Positions 51,847 to 62,947 of a stretch of 64,000 bases of DNA are shown here, in pieces. The position numbers and the translations under genes are program-made. Positions within the stretch are counted from its first letter, which is position 1. Every line of letters starts with the position of its first letter. The stretch is from Streptomyces sp. SID12501 (lineage in GTDB: Bacteria > Actinomycetota > Actinomycetes > Streptomycetales > Streptomycetaceae), in assembly GCF_010550245.1 (NCBI RefSeq), contig NZ_JAAGLU010000010.1:1-64000 (forward strand), in the 5' to 3' direction. The notes under the pieces were generated by a model. It made no database searches. It was given only the letters and a program-made list of their open reading frames with translations, and was not told the DNA's origin.

Positions 51847-51874
51847 TCGCCCCCGCCGCCCCTACCCGTCCCAT

Positions 51875-51929
51875 CCCGGGGGCTCTGCCCCCGGACCCCC
51901 GCTCCTCAAGCGCCGGAGGGGCTGGATTT
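51875..51929 (-). repeat. dispersed CCGGCGNTTGAGGA repeat, copy 2 (inverted), acting as terminator
   Basis: CCGGGGGC-tct-GCCCCCGG (51876-51894) followed by CCCCCGCTCCTCAAGCGCCGG and AGGGGCTGGATTT. It is the inverse of copy 1 at 21125-21196 and lies between two convergent genes, where its stem can stop both. Confidence 0.78.
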
Positions 51930-51941
51930 CAGGGCTGAGTC

Positions 51942-52223
51942 TCAGCTGTCCAGGCCGATCGCGAACGCCGCTTCCAGGTCGTGCTGGGAGTACGTGCGGA
52001 ACGCCACGTGGGTGTCCGTCGCCTCCACGCCCGGGATCTTGCTGATGCTGCCGGGGATGATCTCCGCCAGGTCCTCGTGGGCCTTGACGCGGACCATCGC
52101 GATCAGGTCGTACGTGCCGGTGACGGAGAAGACCTCGCTCACGCTGTCCAGCGCGGCGATCGACTCCGCGATCTCCGGAATCCGGTCCACGCTGGTCTTG
52201 ATGAGCACGATCGCGGTGATCAC
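51942..52223 (-). CDS. AsnC/Lrp-type ligand-binding (RAM) domain protein
   Basis: A 93-residue stand-alone RAM domain without the DNA-binding part: ITAIVLIKTSVDRIPEIAE, VSEVFSVTGTYDLIAMVRVK and VEATDTHVAFRTYSQHDLEA. Such proteins bind amino acids or partner with full Lrp proteins. The GTG at 52223 follows GGGAGAG. It overlaps the upstream rhomboid gene by GTGA and is cotranscribed with it. Confidence 0.9.
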   Translation of the reverse strand: MITAIVLIKTSVDRIPEIAESIAALDSVSEVFSVTGTYDLIAMVRVKAHEDLAEIIPGSISKIPGVEATDTHVAFRTYSQHDLEAAFAIGLDS

Positions 52224-52963
52224 GGCTGGTTCTCTCCCTCGGTGGCCGTCGCTGGGGCGGGCCTCACTCTAGTCGTACGGCGATATCGCACCCACGCGTA
52301 GGAGAAGCCCAGCCCGAACCCCACCACGTGCGCCAGATACGCCACCCCGGGGCCGGAGGCCGCCCGGCCCGCCGCCACCCACTGGAGGGCCGCCCAGAAG
52401 GGCAGGGTCAGCCAGGCCGGGAAGCGCAGCGGGAGGAAGAAGAGGAACGGGAAGAGGCTCGTGACGCGGGCGCCGGGAAACAGGTACAGGAACGCGCCGA
52501 GGATCGCCGAGATCGCGCCGGACGCCCCCACCAGCGTCTGCTGCGAGCCGGCGTTGGCCGCGGCGTACCCCAGCAGGGCGAGGTAGCCGCAGCCGACGTA
52601 GAAGAGGGCGAACTCCACGTGGCCGAGACGTTCCTCCGTCATCGCGCCGAAGACGTAGAGGAAGAGCATGTTGCCCAGCAGGTGGACCCAGCTGCCGTGC
52701 ACGAACAGTGCGGTGGCAGGGGTGAGTGTGGTCCGCGGGGCGCCGGTGAAGAGGTCGGCGGGGACCACGCCCCAGCGGCGGAAGTAGGCCCGCTGGGCGG
52801 CCAGCAGGGCGTCCCCGGTGCCGTACCCGGGGTTCAGGCCCGAGGCGGGGCCGATGACGAAGAGCAGGCAGCAGAGGGCGATCAGCCCGTACGTCACCGG
52901 CGCCGACTGGGCGCGGACCGATCTGCGGACAGCGGTACGCCACTTCTCGAACTCGCCGATCAT
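52220..52963 (-). CDS. rhomboid-family intramembrane serine protease
   Basis: A 247-residue protein with about six helices. The catalytic dyad is visible as Ser148 in VGASGAISAILG and His212 in LAHVVGFGLGF; HLLGNMLFLYVFG is the conserved helix 2. It cuts transmembrane substrates. The ATG at 52963 fits the family. It overlaps the RAM gene by 4 bp. A second, rhomboid-like gene at 11659 lacks the clear dyad. Confidence 0.92.
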   Translation of the reverse strand: MIGEFEKWRTAVRRSVRAQSAPVTYGLIALCCLLFVIGPASGLNPGYGTGDALLAAQRAYFRRWGVVPADLFTGAPRTTLTPATALFVHGSWVHLLGNMLFLYVFGAMTEERLGHVEFALFYVGCGYLALLGYAAANAGSQQTLVGASGAISAILGAFLYLFPGARVTSLFPFLFFLPLRFPAWLTLPFWAALQWVAAGRAASGPGVAYLAHVVGFGLGFSYAWVRYRRTTRVRPAPATATEGENQP

Positions 52964-53122
52964 GGACACAGAGCATGACGTAACGGGACCGAACAGCGCA
53001 GACCGCCTCGCCGCTGTGGACGAACAGGCGGCGGGTACCCGCCAGGCCTTAGGGTTACGAGCCACACGCGCCAGGGAAACCGGCGCGGCACGGATACTAG
53101 AAGGAAAGCGAACATATCCACG

Positions 53123-53362
53123 ATGACGGTTCCTCTGCCCACCGACTCGACCCGGTGGCGCTGTGCTCTCTGCGGCAACCTCACACGTTTCGACGTGACC
53201 CGCTCCTCCAAGGTCGTGGAGTACGTGCACCTCGATCTCGCCGGGGACCCGAAGGTGGAGGAGCGCGAGGTGGTCAGTGAGACCATCGAGTCGGTGCGCT
53301 GCCGTTGGTGCAACGCCGTGGATCAGGTGGAACTCGTGGACAGGCCGGGCGCCGGCTCCTGA
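53123..53362 (+). CDS. small zinc-ribbon protein
   Basis: A 79-residue protein with two CxxC pairs, CALCGNLTRFDVTR and CRWCNAVDQVEL, which can hold one zinc. Acidic and basic strands lie between (VEYVHLDLAGDPKVEEREVV). Probably nucleic acid or protein binding; function unknown. It is 39 bp before the NYN-domain gene on the same strand and likely cotranscribed, so a joint RNA role is possible. Confidence 0.82.
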   Translation: MTVPLPTDSTRWRCALCGNLTRFDVTRSSKVVEYVHLDLAGDPKVEEREVVSETIESVRCRWCNAVDQVELVDRPGAGS

Positions 53363-53401
53363 CGGGAGCAGGCCCCGCATCGGAATCGGTTGGGGTGACG
53401 G

Positions 53402-54751
53402 ATGGTGGAGACCACAGGCGGGGAGCCGGGCGACGGCGCCGCCGAGGTGCTCGACCGCCCGCTGCCCGACGGCGTGCGCAGGCGCGTCGTACAGATCGTC
53501 TCGGACGGGTTCGGCGGGCTCACCGTGGCCGAGCTGCCCGCCCAGTTGCGGCAGTACGCGCGGTTCGCGCCCAACCGGCGGGCCAAGTTCGCCGGCAACG
53601 CGATGGCCTCCGCGCTGGAGACCGACACCCTGTTCCGGCAGCGCATCGGCGAGAAGCTCAGGGAGGTCCAGCCGGAGCTGGCCGGGGCTCTCGACGCCGG
53701 TTCGCCGCCCCCGGCCGCCGATCCGCTGGACGTGGCCGCCGCGGCCTATGTGCTGCGTCCCACGGGCTGGGTGAAGCTCGTCACCGCGGCCGGTGAGGAG
53801 GCGCAGCGCGTCGACGCCGAGCGTGCCGACGAGGAGAGCCGGGCCGAACTGGACCGGCTGCGCGAGGAGTTGACCGCCGCCCGCGACCACACCCGTACCG
53901 AGACCGAGCGGCTGCGTACGGAGCTGGAGTCGGCGAAGAAGGAAGCCGAATCGCTTCACCGCAAGCTGCGCGCCGCCCTCAGTGACGTCAAGCGCGGCGA
54001 GGCGGCCCTGCGCAAGGTGCACGCCGAGATGGAGACCCTGCGCACCGAGGGGCACACGCAGGTCTCCGGCGCCGAGAGCGAGGCGCGGCGGCTCAAGGGG
54101 CGGCTGACCGAGGTCGAGGCCGCGCTGGAGGCCAGCAGACGCGCCGCCCGGGAGGGGCGCAGCGTCGAGGACATGCGGGTACGGCTGCTGCTGGACACCG
54201 TGCTCGAGGCGGCCCAGGGGCTGCGGCGGGAGCTGGCGCTGCCACCGGTGTCGGTGCGGCCGGCCGAGACCGTGGACGCGGTCGAGCCGGGGCGGATGAC
54301 GCCGAAGGACATCGCCGCCCGTGCGCTGTCCGAGAACGATCCGGCGATTCTCGACCAGCTGCTCGCGCTGCCGCAGGCGCATCTGGTCGTCGACGGCTAC
54401 AACGTCACGAAGACCGGCTATCCGCAGATGCCGTTGGAGAAGCAGCGGCTGCGCCTGCTGGGGCAGCTGTCGCAGCTCGCCGCGCAGACCGGGGCCGAGG
54501 TCACCTGTGTCTTCGACGGGGCCGAGCTGGCCGCCCCGGTGCTGCTGGCGCCGCCGCGCGGGGTGCGGGTGCTGTTCTCCAAAGCCGGTATCAGCGCCGA
54601 CGAGCTGATCCGCCAACTGGTGCGCGCGGAGCCGCCCGGCAGGCCGGTCATCGTCGTGTCGACGGACCGGGAGGTGGCCGACGGGATCGCCAAGGCGGGT
54701 GCCCGGCCGGTGGCTTCGGTGGTGCTGCTGAAGCGGTTCTCGCGCGGCTGA
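53402..54751 (+). CDS. NYN-domain (YacP-like) ribonuclease with coiled coil
   Basis: A 449-residue protein. The C-terminal NYN (PIN-like) domain has its acidic residues in LVVDGYNVTKTG, VTCVFDGAELA and VIVVSTDREVAD; the fold cuts RNA. Residues ~150-270 form a long charged coiled coil, and the N-terminal region is helical. Likely in RNA processing or decay, perhaps with the zinc-ribbon protein just upstream. The ATG at 53402 begins MVETTGGEPG. Confidence 0.85.
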   Translation: MVETTGGEPGDGAAEVLDRPLPDGVRRRVVQIVSDGFGGLTVAELPAQLRQYARFAPNRRAKFAGNAMASALETDTLFRQRIGEKLREVQPELAGALDAGSPPPAADPLDVAAAAYVLRPTGWVKLVTAAGEEAQRVDAERADEESRAELDRLREELTAARDHTRTETERLRTELESAKKEAESLHRKLRAALSDVKRGEAALRKVHAEMETLRTEGHTQVSGAESEARRLKGRLTEVEAALEASRRAAREGRSVEDMRVRLLLDTVLEAAQGLRRELALPPVSVRPAETVDAVEPGRMTPKDIAARALSENDPAILDQLLALPQAHLVVDGYNVTKTGYPQMPLEKQRLRLLGQLSQLAAQTGAEVTCVFDGAELAAPVLLAPPRGVRVLFSKAGISADELIRQLVRAEPPGRPVIVVSTDREVADGIAKAGARPVASVVLLKRFSRG

Positions 54752-54995
54752 CAGCCGCCGCCGACCTCCGGCAACATACGGGCGCAATGACCGAATTGGC
54801 GGAAGTGTCACGCAACCTAGCGTCAATCGAGCATCGCTGTATGTGTGTTGTATGTAAAAAATGCGATGAGTGACAAACATTTTTCGCTTCAGGATTTGAA
54901 CTGATCACAAGAAGGTCACTAGGGTCAGGCCTCGAACCTCCGCTCGGGTGATCGCTCAAAGGGAGTGACAGCGGGAGAAGAAGGAGTTCGCCTCC
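54752..54995 (+). promoter_or_regulatory. AT-rich promoter region of the first NlpC/P60 gene
   Basis: 244 bp, unusually AT-rich around 54840-54900. It has TTGAAC (54896) and TAGGGT (54920) with an 18-bp spacer, a possible HrdB-type promoter. It lies 75 bp before the gene start. I found no riboswitch I could identify. Confidence 0.5.
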
Positions 54996-56045
54996 GTGGC
55001 GTCCCATCGTCGACCGAAGCAGCCGAGCCGCACCCGCGTGACCGTGCTCACCACCGCCGCGGCTGCCGCCGTGGCCCTCAGCGCCAATGCCGCCAACGCA
55101 GCGCCGAGCGAGAAGCCGAGCAAGGACGAGGTCAAGGCCAAGGTCGACAAGCTCTACGAGCAGGCGGAGCAGGCCACCGAGAAGCTCAACGGTGCCGAGG
55201 AGAAGCAGGACCGGCTGGAGAAGGAGATCTCCACCCTCCAGGACAACGTCGCCCGTGGCCAGGAAGAGCTCAACGAGCTGCGCGACGGCCTCGGACTCGC
55301 CGCCGCAGCCCAGTACCGCACCGGCAGCATCGACCCCTCCGTGCAGCTCTTCCTCTCCGCCGACCCGGACGACTACCTCGACAAGGCGTCCACGATGGAC
55401 CAGTTGAGCGCTCAGCAGGTCGAGTCGCTCAAGAAGGTCCAGGAGAAGCAGCGCGCGCTCGCCCAGCAGCGCTCCGAGGCCAGTGAGAAGCTCGAGGACC
55501 TCGCGGACACCCGTACCGAGCTGGCCAAGAAGAAGAAGGAAGTCCAGGGCAGGCTCGCCGAGGCCCAGAAGCTCCTCAACTCGATGACGGCAGCGGAGAG
55601 GGCGGCCGTCGCCGCCGCCGACGCCCGCGCCAGCCGGGCCAGTGAGCGCTCCGCCCTCAGCAGCTCGACCTCGGACGACTCGGGCTCGGCCGTCACCGGC
55701 CGCGCCGGTTCCGCCTACGCCGCCGCGCAGAGCAAGATCGGCTCGCCGTACGTCTACGGCGCCTCCGGCCCCGGCTCCTTCGACTGCTCGGGCCTCACCT
55801 CGTGGGCGTTCGCCCAGGCCGGCATCTCCATACCCCGGACCTCGCAGGAGCAGGCCAACGCCGGTACGCGCATCTACTCGCAGAGTGATCTCCAGGTCGG
55901 TGACCTGGTCATCTTCTACAGCGACATGCACCACGTCGGCTTCTACGCCGGTAACGGCCAGGTCCTGCACGCGCCGCGCAGCGGCACGGTCGTGCGGTAC
56001 GAGTCGATCGACAACATGCCGTTCCAGTTCGGCGTACGGATCTGA
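54996..56045 (+). CDS. secreted NlpC/P60 endopeptidase
   Basis: Cell-wall hydrolase of 349 residues. It has a signal peptide (RVTVLTTAAAAAVALSANAANA), a coiled-coil region from about 40 to 225, then a C40 domain with Cys in SFDCSGLTSWAF and His in MHHVGFYAGNGQVLHAP. It is like RipA-type hydrolases, where the coiled coil controls activity. The GTG at 54996 follows AAGGAG. A paralogue follows directly. Confidence 0.93.
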   Translation: MASHRRPKQPSRTRVTVLTTAAAAAVALSANAANAAPSEKPSKDEVKAKVDKLYEQAEQATEKLNGAEEKQDRLEKEISTLQDNVARGQEELNELRDGLGLAAAAQYRTGSIDPSVQLFLSADPDDYLDKASTMDQLSAQQVESLKKVQEKQRALAQQRSEASEKLEDLADTRTELAKKKKEVQGRLAEAQKLLNSMTAAERAAVAAADARASRASERSALSSSTSDDSGSAVTGRAGSAYAAAQSKIGSPYVYGASGPGSFDCSGLTSWAFAQAGISIPRTSQEQANAGTRIYSQSDLQVGDLVIFYSDMHHVGFYAGNGQVLHAPRSGTVVRYESIDNMPFQFGVRI

Positions 56046-56301
56046 TCCTCTCGTCGAGGGATCGGATCGTCGTACTCCTTCCGGGTCTGTTCAGGATCGG
56101 GACACGTTGACGCCCGAACGGGCGAATCCCGACACCGTCCGCTGACCCCGCGCCCCGCTGATGACCTGCGTCATAGGCGGGGCGTCACCGTGTGTGGCCG
56201 TCGAGGTCCTTGGTCCGCGCGCAGTCGCACGGCTACTGTCTGGCGCGCCCCCAACACCGGGGGAGCACATGCGTCCGCCAGCGGAAGGAGTGCGGCTTCT
56301 C

Positions 56302-57330
56302 GTGGGGTTCCATCGCCGCCTTGCACCGTCCGGGTTCGACCGGGGAGCCAGCGCCGCAGGCGCCGCCCTCACCGTGTTGTCCGCCGCAGCCGCGGCTCTC
56401 GGCGCCGCCGTGCCGTCGGCCAGCGCCGCGCCGACCGACCACACCCGGGCCGAGGTGGACCGGCTCTACGCGGCGGCCGAGAAGGCCACCGAGTCCTACA
56501 ACCGGGCCGACGAGCGTGCCGACGCGCTGCGCGAGCAGGTGACCCTGGCGCAGGACCGGATCGCCCGGCAGCAGCTGCGCATCAACACCATGCGGGAGAC
56601 GCTCGGTTCGCTCGCGGGCGCCCAGTACCGGGCCGGTGGCCTGGACCCCTCGCTCGCGCTGCTGTTCTCCGACAACCCGGACGAGTACCTGGAGAAGGCC
56701 GCCGCGCTCGACCGGATCAACGTCCACCAGGCCGGTGAGCTCAGGGAACTCGAGGCGGCCATGCGGGAACTCGCCCAGGAGCGCACGGAGGCCACCGGCA
56801 GGCTCGCCGAGCTCGACCGCAGCCGCAAGGCGGTCGCGGTGCACAAGCGGACCGTCGAACGGAAGCTGGCGAAGGCGCGGGCGCTGCTCAACTCGCTGCC
56901 GTCCGCCGACCGGGCCGCCTACGACCGGGCCTCCCGGTCCGACCGCACCGACCTGCCCGACCTCGGCAACGCCGCCGCGCCCAGCGCCCGTGCGGCAGCC
57001 GCCGTCGCCGCGGCCCGGGCGGCGCTGGGCAGTCCGTACGTCTGGGGCTCCAACGGGCCCTCAGGCTTCGACTGTTCGGGCCTGATGCAGTGGTCGTACG
57101 CGAAGGCCGGGGTCGCCCTGCCGCGCACCTCGCAGGCCCAGCGCTACGCCGGGCAGCAGGTCCCGCTCTCCCAGGCCCAGCCCGGCGACCTGGTCACCTA
57201 CCGGTCGGACGCCAGCCATGTCGGGATGTACGTGGGCAACGGCCAGGTGATCCATGCGCCCTATCCGGGTGCGCCGGTGCGGTACGACCCGGTGGGCATG
57301 ATGCCCGTCTCGTCGGTCACCAGGGTCTGA
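56302..57330 (+). CDS. secreted NlpC/P60 endopeptidase (tandem paralogue)
   Basis: 342 residues with the same layout as its neighbour: signal peptide ending SASAA, coiled coil, and C40 domain with GFDCSGLMQWSY and HVGMYVGNGQVIHAP. The GTG at 56302 is preferred because AAGGAG upstream lines up with the ribosome site of the first gene, and the region around both starts is still similar. The pair arose by tandem duplication. Confidence 0.92.
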   Translation: MGFHRRLAPSGFDRGASAAGAALTVLSAAAAALGAAVPSASAAPTDHTRAEVDRLYAAAEKATESYNRADERADALREQVTLAQDRIARQQLRINTMRETLGSLAGAQYRAGGLDPSLALLFSDNPDEYLEKAAALDRINVHQAGELRELEAAMRELAQERTEATGRLAELDRSRKAVAVHKRTVERKLAKARALLNSLPSADRAAYDRASRSDRTDLPDLGNAAAPSARAAAAVAAARAALGSPYVWGSNGPSGFDCSGLMQWSYAKAGVALPRTSQAQRYAGQQVPLSQAQPGDLVTYRSDASHVGMYVGNGQVIHAPYPGAPVRYDPVGMMPVSSVTRV

Positions 57331-57411
57331 GCGGAGTCTGATCAGGGGTCCGAACGTCCGGAGCGTCCCCTTTCCTGAACTTTCTGACAATCGGCCCGTA
57401 CGATCGTCGGC

Positions 57412-58611
57412 GTGGCTGGTCGAAGGCGTGCGTGGTGGGGAGTGGCGCTCTGGCTGCTCGTCGGCGCGCTCGTCTCCCTCGTCGCGTGCGGCGGCGGCCG
57501 GTCGGCGACCGACACGGCCTCCGCCGACGTACAACGACTGCTGGACCGGCGGGCCGCGGCCGTCCTCGCCGCCGACGTACCGGCGTACGCGCGGACCGGT
57601 GCGCCGGCGGAGTTCACGCGGCTGCGCGCGCTCCCGCTGGCGGCCTGGTCGTACCGTCTGACCGCCCTGCACCGCATCGACGGTCACGGGGCCACCGCCG
57701 ACGTGGAGCTGAGCTACCGCGTCGAGGGCATCGACAAGGCACCCGTGAGGGTCGGGCGCACGCTGAGCCTCACCGAGCGGGACGGCGGGCAGTGGTACGT
57801 CGACGACGACCGGCCCGCGCGGAAGACGGGCCAGCAGTTGTGGGACCAGGGGACCGTACGGGCCGTACGCGGGGCGCACAGCCTCGTCCTGGGGGTCGGG
57901 CAGTCACCGGAGTCCCTGCGTCGCTACGCGGGCCTCGCCGACCGTGCCGTGCCCGCCGTGACGGAGGCGTGGGGCGGGGCGTGGACGAAGCGGGTCGTGG
58001 TCCTCGTACCCAAGTCGCTGGCGGGGATGGCGGGCCTGCTCGGGTCGCCGGCCTCCGGGTACCGGGGGATCGCGGCGGTCACGACCGGGGAGACGGGCGG
58101 GTCGGTGAAGGCGCCCGCGGACCGGATCATCGTCAACCCCGAGGCGTACAGCGTGCTCGGCGATTTCGGCAAGCAGGTCGTGCTCACCCACGAGACCACG
58201 CATGTGGCGACCCGTACCGCCACCTCGGCGGCCACGCCCCTGTGGCTCTCCGAGGGGTACGCGGACTGGGTCGGCTACCGCTCCACGGGCCGTACGGCGG
58301 TCCAGGCGGCGCCCGAACTGGCCCTCGCCGTGGCCTCGGGCGACGTGCCGGAGGCGCTGCCCGAGGACGCGGACTTCGGCTTCGGCGGGGACGCGGCGAA
58401 GCTGGCCCGGGCGTACGAGGGCGGCTGGCTGGCGTGCCGGATGGTCGCCGACCGGTGGGGCGAGGTGCGGCTCGGTGAGTTCTACCGGGCCGTGGGGGCG
58501 CACGGGAAGCGGGCGGGGGCCGTCGAGGAGGCCCTGGCGGAGGTGCTGGGGACCACGCCGGGGGAGTTCACCGGGCGGTGGCGGGAGTATCTCCGCGCTC
58601 AGCTCGGCTGA
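57412..58611 (+). CDS. lipoprotein with HETTH metallopeptidase-like motif
   Basis: A 399-residue protein with a lipoprotein signal (LVGALVSLVACGGG), an N-terminal NTF2-like region (VQRLLDRRAAAVLAADVPAYA) and a C-terminal domain with VVLTHETTHVATR and WLSEGYADWV. The HExxH and later Glu fit the gluzincin zinc site. It is probably an extracellular peptidase; substrate unknown. It is convergent with the GT87 gene; the 3' ends overlap by 13 bp. Confidence 0.8.
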   Translation: MAGRRRAWWGVALWLLVGALVSLVACGGGRSATDTASADVQRLLDRRAAAVLAADVPAYARTGAPAEFTRLRALPLAAWSYRLTALHRIDGHGATADVELSYRVEGIDKAPVRVGRTLSLTERDGGQWYVDDDRPARKTGQQLWDQGTVRAVRGAHSLVLGVGQSPESLRRYAGLADRAVPAVTEAWGGAWTKRVVVLVPKSLAGMAGLLGSPASGYRGIAAVTTGETGGSVKAPADRIIVNPEAYSVLGDFGKQVVLTHETTHVATRTATSAATPLWLSEGYADWVGYRSTGRTAVQAAPELALAVASGDVPEALPEDADFGFGGDAAKLARAYEGGWLACRMVADRWGEVRLGEFYRAVGAHGKRAGAVEEALAEVLGTTPGEFTGRWREYLRAQLG

Positions 58612-59840
58612 GTCTCCCTGGCGCGGGCGTCCCGGTCGGGCAGCGGCGGGAGCTGCGCCCGGGGCGGAGCCGTCGTGCGCCACAGTTCCAGGGCCGCCGT
58701 GAGGGCCGCGACGACCAGGAGGCCGTTGCGGGTGAACAGGAGCGCCATGCCGTAGGCGTCACTGGCGACCACGTGCCCGAAGCCGATCGGGAATTCCAGG
58801 ACCGTCACCAGGCAGGCGACGACGACCAGGGCGGCGGGCAGGGTCATCGGACTGGCCCGGAAGCAGAGGCAGACGGCGGCGAGGCCCACCAGCCACACCA
58901 TGTACTGCGGGCTGATCACCCTGCTGGTCACCGTGAACAGCAGCACCGCCACGAAGGCGGCGTCGGCGAGGGTGTGCGGCAGGAAGCGGGTGGCGCGCAG
59001 CCGCCACAGCAGCAGCCAGCCGAGGGCGACCACGGTCAGCAGCAGGGCCACCGTGCTCACCGTCCCCACGAACGGGCCCAGGAACTCGATGGAGCCGTAG
59101 TTCAGCGCCATCCGGCCCTCCCAGCCGAAGTGCCGGCCGACATGGAAGACGAGGGCGCCCAGCGACTCCACCTCGGTACCCCGGTCGCCCTGGAAGGTCA
59201 GGAAGGCGAAGGCGCCGGGCATGGCAGCCGCGAACAGCGACGCCAGCACGGTCACCGTGACGGCCGCCGAGGCCCACGCACGCCGCCGTACGGCCCCCAC
59301 CAGCAGCAGGGCGGGCCAGACCTTCAGCAGCGCCCCGAAGCCCGCCAGGGCGCCCATGAGGCGCGGATGCCGGGCCCCCGCGAGCAGCGCGGCCACCGCC
59401 ACGGCGGTCACCATCACGTCGTACCGGGCGTACACGGTCGGGCCCAGCAGCGGTACGCCCACCACCCACACCCAGGCGCCGCGCAGGGTCCGGCCGGGGC
59501 GTACGCCCGCGTGGAGGAGCAGGTTGAGGACGACGAGGTCGGCGAGGAGGGCCAGGAAGAAGAACGCCGTCGCGTAGTCCAGGAAGGGCAGGGCGGCGGG
59601 GGAGAGGATCGCCAGGGCGGCGGCGGGCGGGTACTGCCAGGTGACGTCGGCCAGCGGGAAGGTGCCGTGGCGCAGCACCTCGTACCAGCCGTGGTAGGTC
59701 ACCGAGACGTCGCTCGTGACGTCCGGGCCCGGGAAGACGAACACCTTGAGCACGAACAGCAGCAGGAGCAGCCGGGTCAGGCCCCAGGTACCCAGCAGTG
59801 CCACGGGGAGCCGCAGCCGTCCTCTGCCCGCGATGTCCAC
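58599..59840 (-). CDS. GT87-type (DUF2029) polyprenol-phosphate mannosyltransferase
   Basis: A 413-residue membrane protein with about 11-12 helices. The family motif in an outer loop is WQYPPAAALAILSPA, with GPTVYARYDVMVTAVAVAALL and ISPQYMVWLVGLAAV. These enzymes use polyprenyl-phosphate mannose outside the cell, for example in mannolipid building. Its neighbour at 60020, a PimB'-like GT, would act on the same glycolipids. Confidence 0.85.
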   Translation of the reverse strand: MDIAGRGRLRLPVALLGTWGLTRLLLLLFVLKVFVFPGPDVTSDVSVTYHGWYEVLRHGTFPLADVTWQYPPAAALAILSPAALPFLDYATAFFFLALLADLVVLNLLLHAGVRPGRTLRGAWVWVVGVPLLGPTVYARYDVMVTAVAVAALLAGARHPRLMGALAGFGALLKVWPALLLVGAVRRRAWASAAVTVTVLASLFAAAMPGAFAFLTFQGDRGTEVESLGALVFHVGRHFGWEGRMALNYGSIEFLGPFVGTVSTVALLLTVVALGWLLLWRLRATRFLPHTLADAAFVAVLLFTVTSRVISPQYMVWLVGLAAVCLCFRASPMTLPAALVVVACLVTVLEFPIGFGHVVASDAYGMALLFTRNGLLVVAALTAALELWRTTAPPRAQLPPLPDRDARARETQPS

Positions 59841-60019
59841 GTGAATCCCTGTCCGTCCGTCGTGGCTGGTTCTTCTGGTTTCGTTGTGGCTGATTCTTGG
59901 CGCTTCAACCGGTGGGCGGCCATGATCTCCCGCTCGACTGTGCGAATGCCATCAAGCGGGGCCGGACACCTGTGAGGGTTCTGGGAGGGTGTGGGGGGCG
60001 GTTCGGTAGGGTCGGCGGC

Positions 60020-61162
60020 GTGCACAAGACCCTGATCGTGACGAACGACTTCCCGCCCCGTCCGGGCGGTATCCAGGCCTTCCTGCACAACATGGCGCTG
60101 CGGCTCGACCCCGACCGGGTCGTCGTCTACGCCTCCACCTGGAAGCGCGGCCTCGAGGGCGCCCGGGCCACGGCCGCCTTCGACGCCGAGCAGCCCTTCA
60201 CCGTCGTACGGGACCGGACGACGATGCTGCTGCCGACGCCCGCGGTCACCGGACGGGCCGTCGGACTGCTGCGTGAACACGGCTGTACGTCGGTGTGGTT
60301 CGGGGCGGCGGCGCCGCTCGGGCTGATGGCGCCGGCCCTGCGGAAGGCGGGCGCCGAGCGGCTGGTGGCGACGACCCACGGTCACGAGGCCGGGTGGGCG
60401 CAGCTGCCTGCGGCGCGTCAACTGCTGCGCAGGATCGGCGAGTCGACGGACACGATCACCTACCTGGGCGAGTACACGCGGTCGCGGATCGCCGCCGCGC
60501 TGACGCCCCGGGCGGCCCGGCGGATGGTCCAGCTGCCGCCCGGGGTCGACGAGAAGACCTTCCACCCGGAGTCGGGGGGCGCCGCGGTCCGCGCCCGGCT
60601 CGGGCTCACCGGCCGGCCCGTCGTCGTGTGTGTCTCGCGACTGGTCCCGCGCAAGGGGCAGGACACGCTGATCCTGGCGATGCCCCGCATCCTCGCGGTC
60701 GAGCCGGAGACGGTCCTGCTGATCGTCGGCGGCGGGCCCTACGCACGGGAGTTGCGCAAGCTGGCGCACGAGACCGGCGTCGCCGACTCGGTCCGGTTCA
60801 CGGGGCCGGTGCCCTGGGCCGAGCTGCCCGCCCACTACGGCGCCGGTGACGTCTTCGCGATGCCGTGCCGGACGCGCCGGGGCGGTCTCGACGTCGAGGG
60901 GCTCGGGATCGTGTACCTGGAGGCGTCCGCGACGGGGCTGCCGGTGGTCGCCGGTGACTCGGGGGGCGCGCCGGACGCCGTCCTGGACGGTGAGACCGGC
61001 TGGGTGGTGCGCGGCACCTCCGTGGAGGAGGCCGCCGACCGGATCACCGTGCTGCTCGGCGACGCCGAACTGCGCGCCCGGATGGGGGAGCGGGGGCGGG
61101 CCTGGGTCGAGGAGAAGTGGCGCTGGGACCTGCTGGCGGAGGAGCTGAAGGCGTTGCTGTGA
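60020..61162 (+). CDS. GT4 glycosyltransferase, PimB'-like
   Basis: A 380-residue enzyme. It starts KTLIVTNDFPPRPGGIQAF, then SRLVPRKGQDTLILAMP and the EX7E motif EGLGIVYLE, as in GDP-mannose-dependent phosphatidylinositol mannosyltransferases (PimB'). The GTG at 60020 is chosen from the family start. Divergent from the GT87 gene. Exact acceptor not shown. Confidence 0.87.
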   Translation: MHKTLIVTNDFPPRPGGIQAFLHNMALRLDPDRVVVYASTWKRGLEGARATAAFDAEQPFTVVRDRTTMLLPTPAVTGRAVGLLREHGCTSVWFGAAAPLGLMAPALRKAGAERLVATTHGHEAGWAQLPAARQLLRRIGESTDTITYLGEYTRSRIAAALTPRAARRMVQLPPGVDEKTFHPESGGAAVRARLGLTGRPVVVCVSRLVPRKGQDTLILAMPRILAVEPETVLLIVGGGPYARELRKLAHETGVADSVRFTGPVPWAELPAHYGAGDVFAMPCRTRRGGLDVEGLGIVYLEASATGLPVVAGDSGGAPDAVLDGETGWVVRGTSVEEAADRITVLLGDAELRARMGERGRAWVEEKWRWDLLAEELKALL

Positions 61163-61185
61163 CGGTGGGCGTCCGCTGTTTTTGA

Positions 61186-62895
<1,710 letters not shown>

Positions 62896-62947
62896 CGTTC
62901 AACCGGCCACCAGGGCCGGCAAAGGGCCACTGAGGCCAACTGGCTCA

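Noticed and set aside
54752..54995. ydaO (cyclic di-AMP) riboswitch before the NlpC/P60 gene
   Set aside because: Such leaders are known before cell-wall hydrolases in Streptomyces, but the conserved core sequences are not present here.
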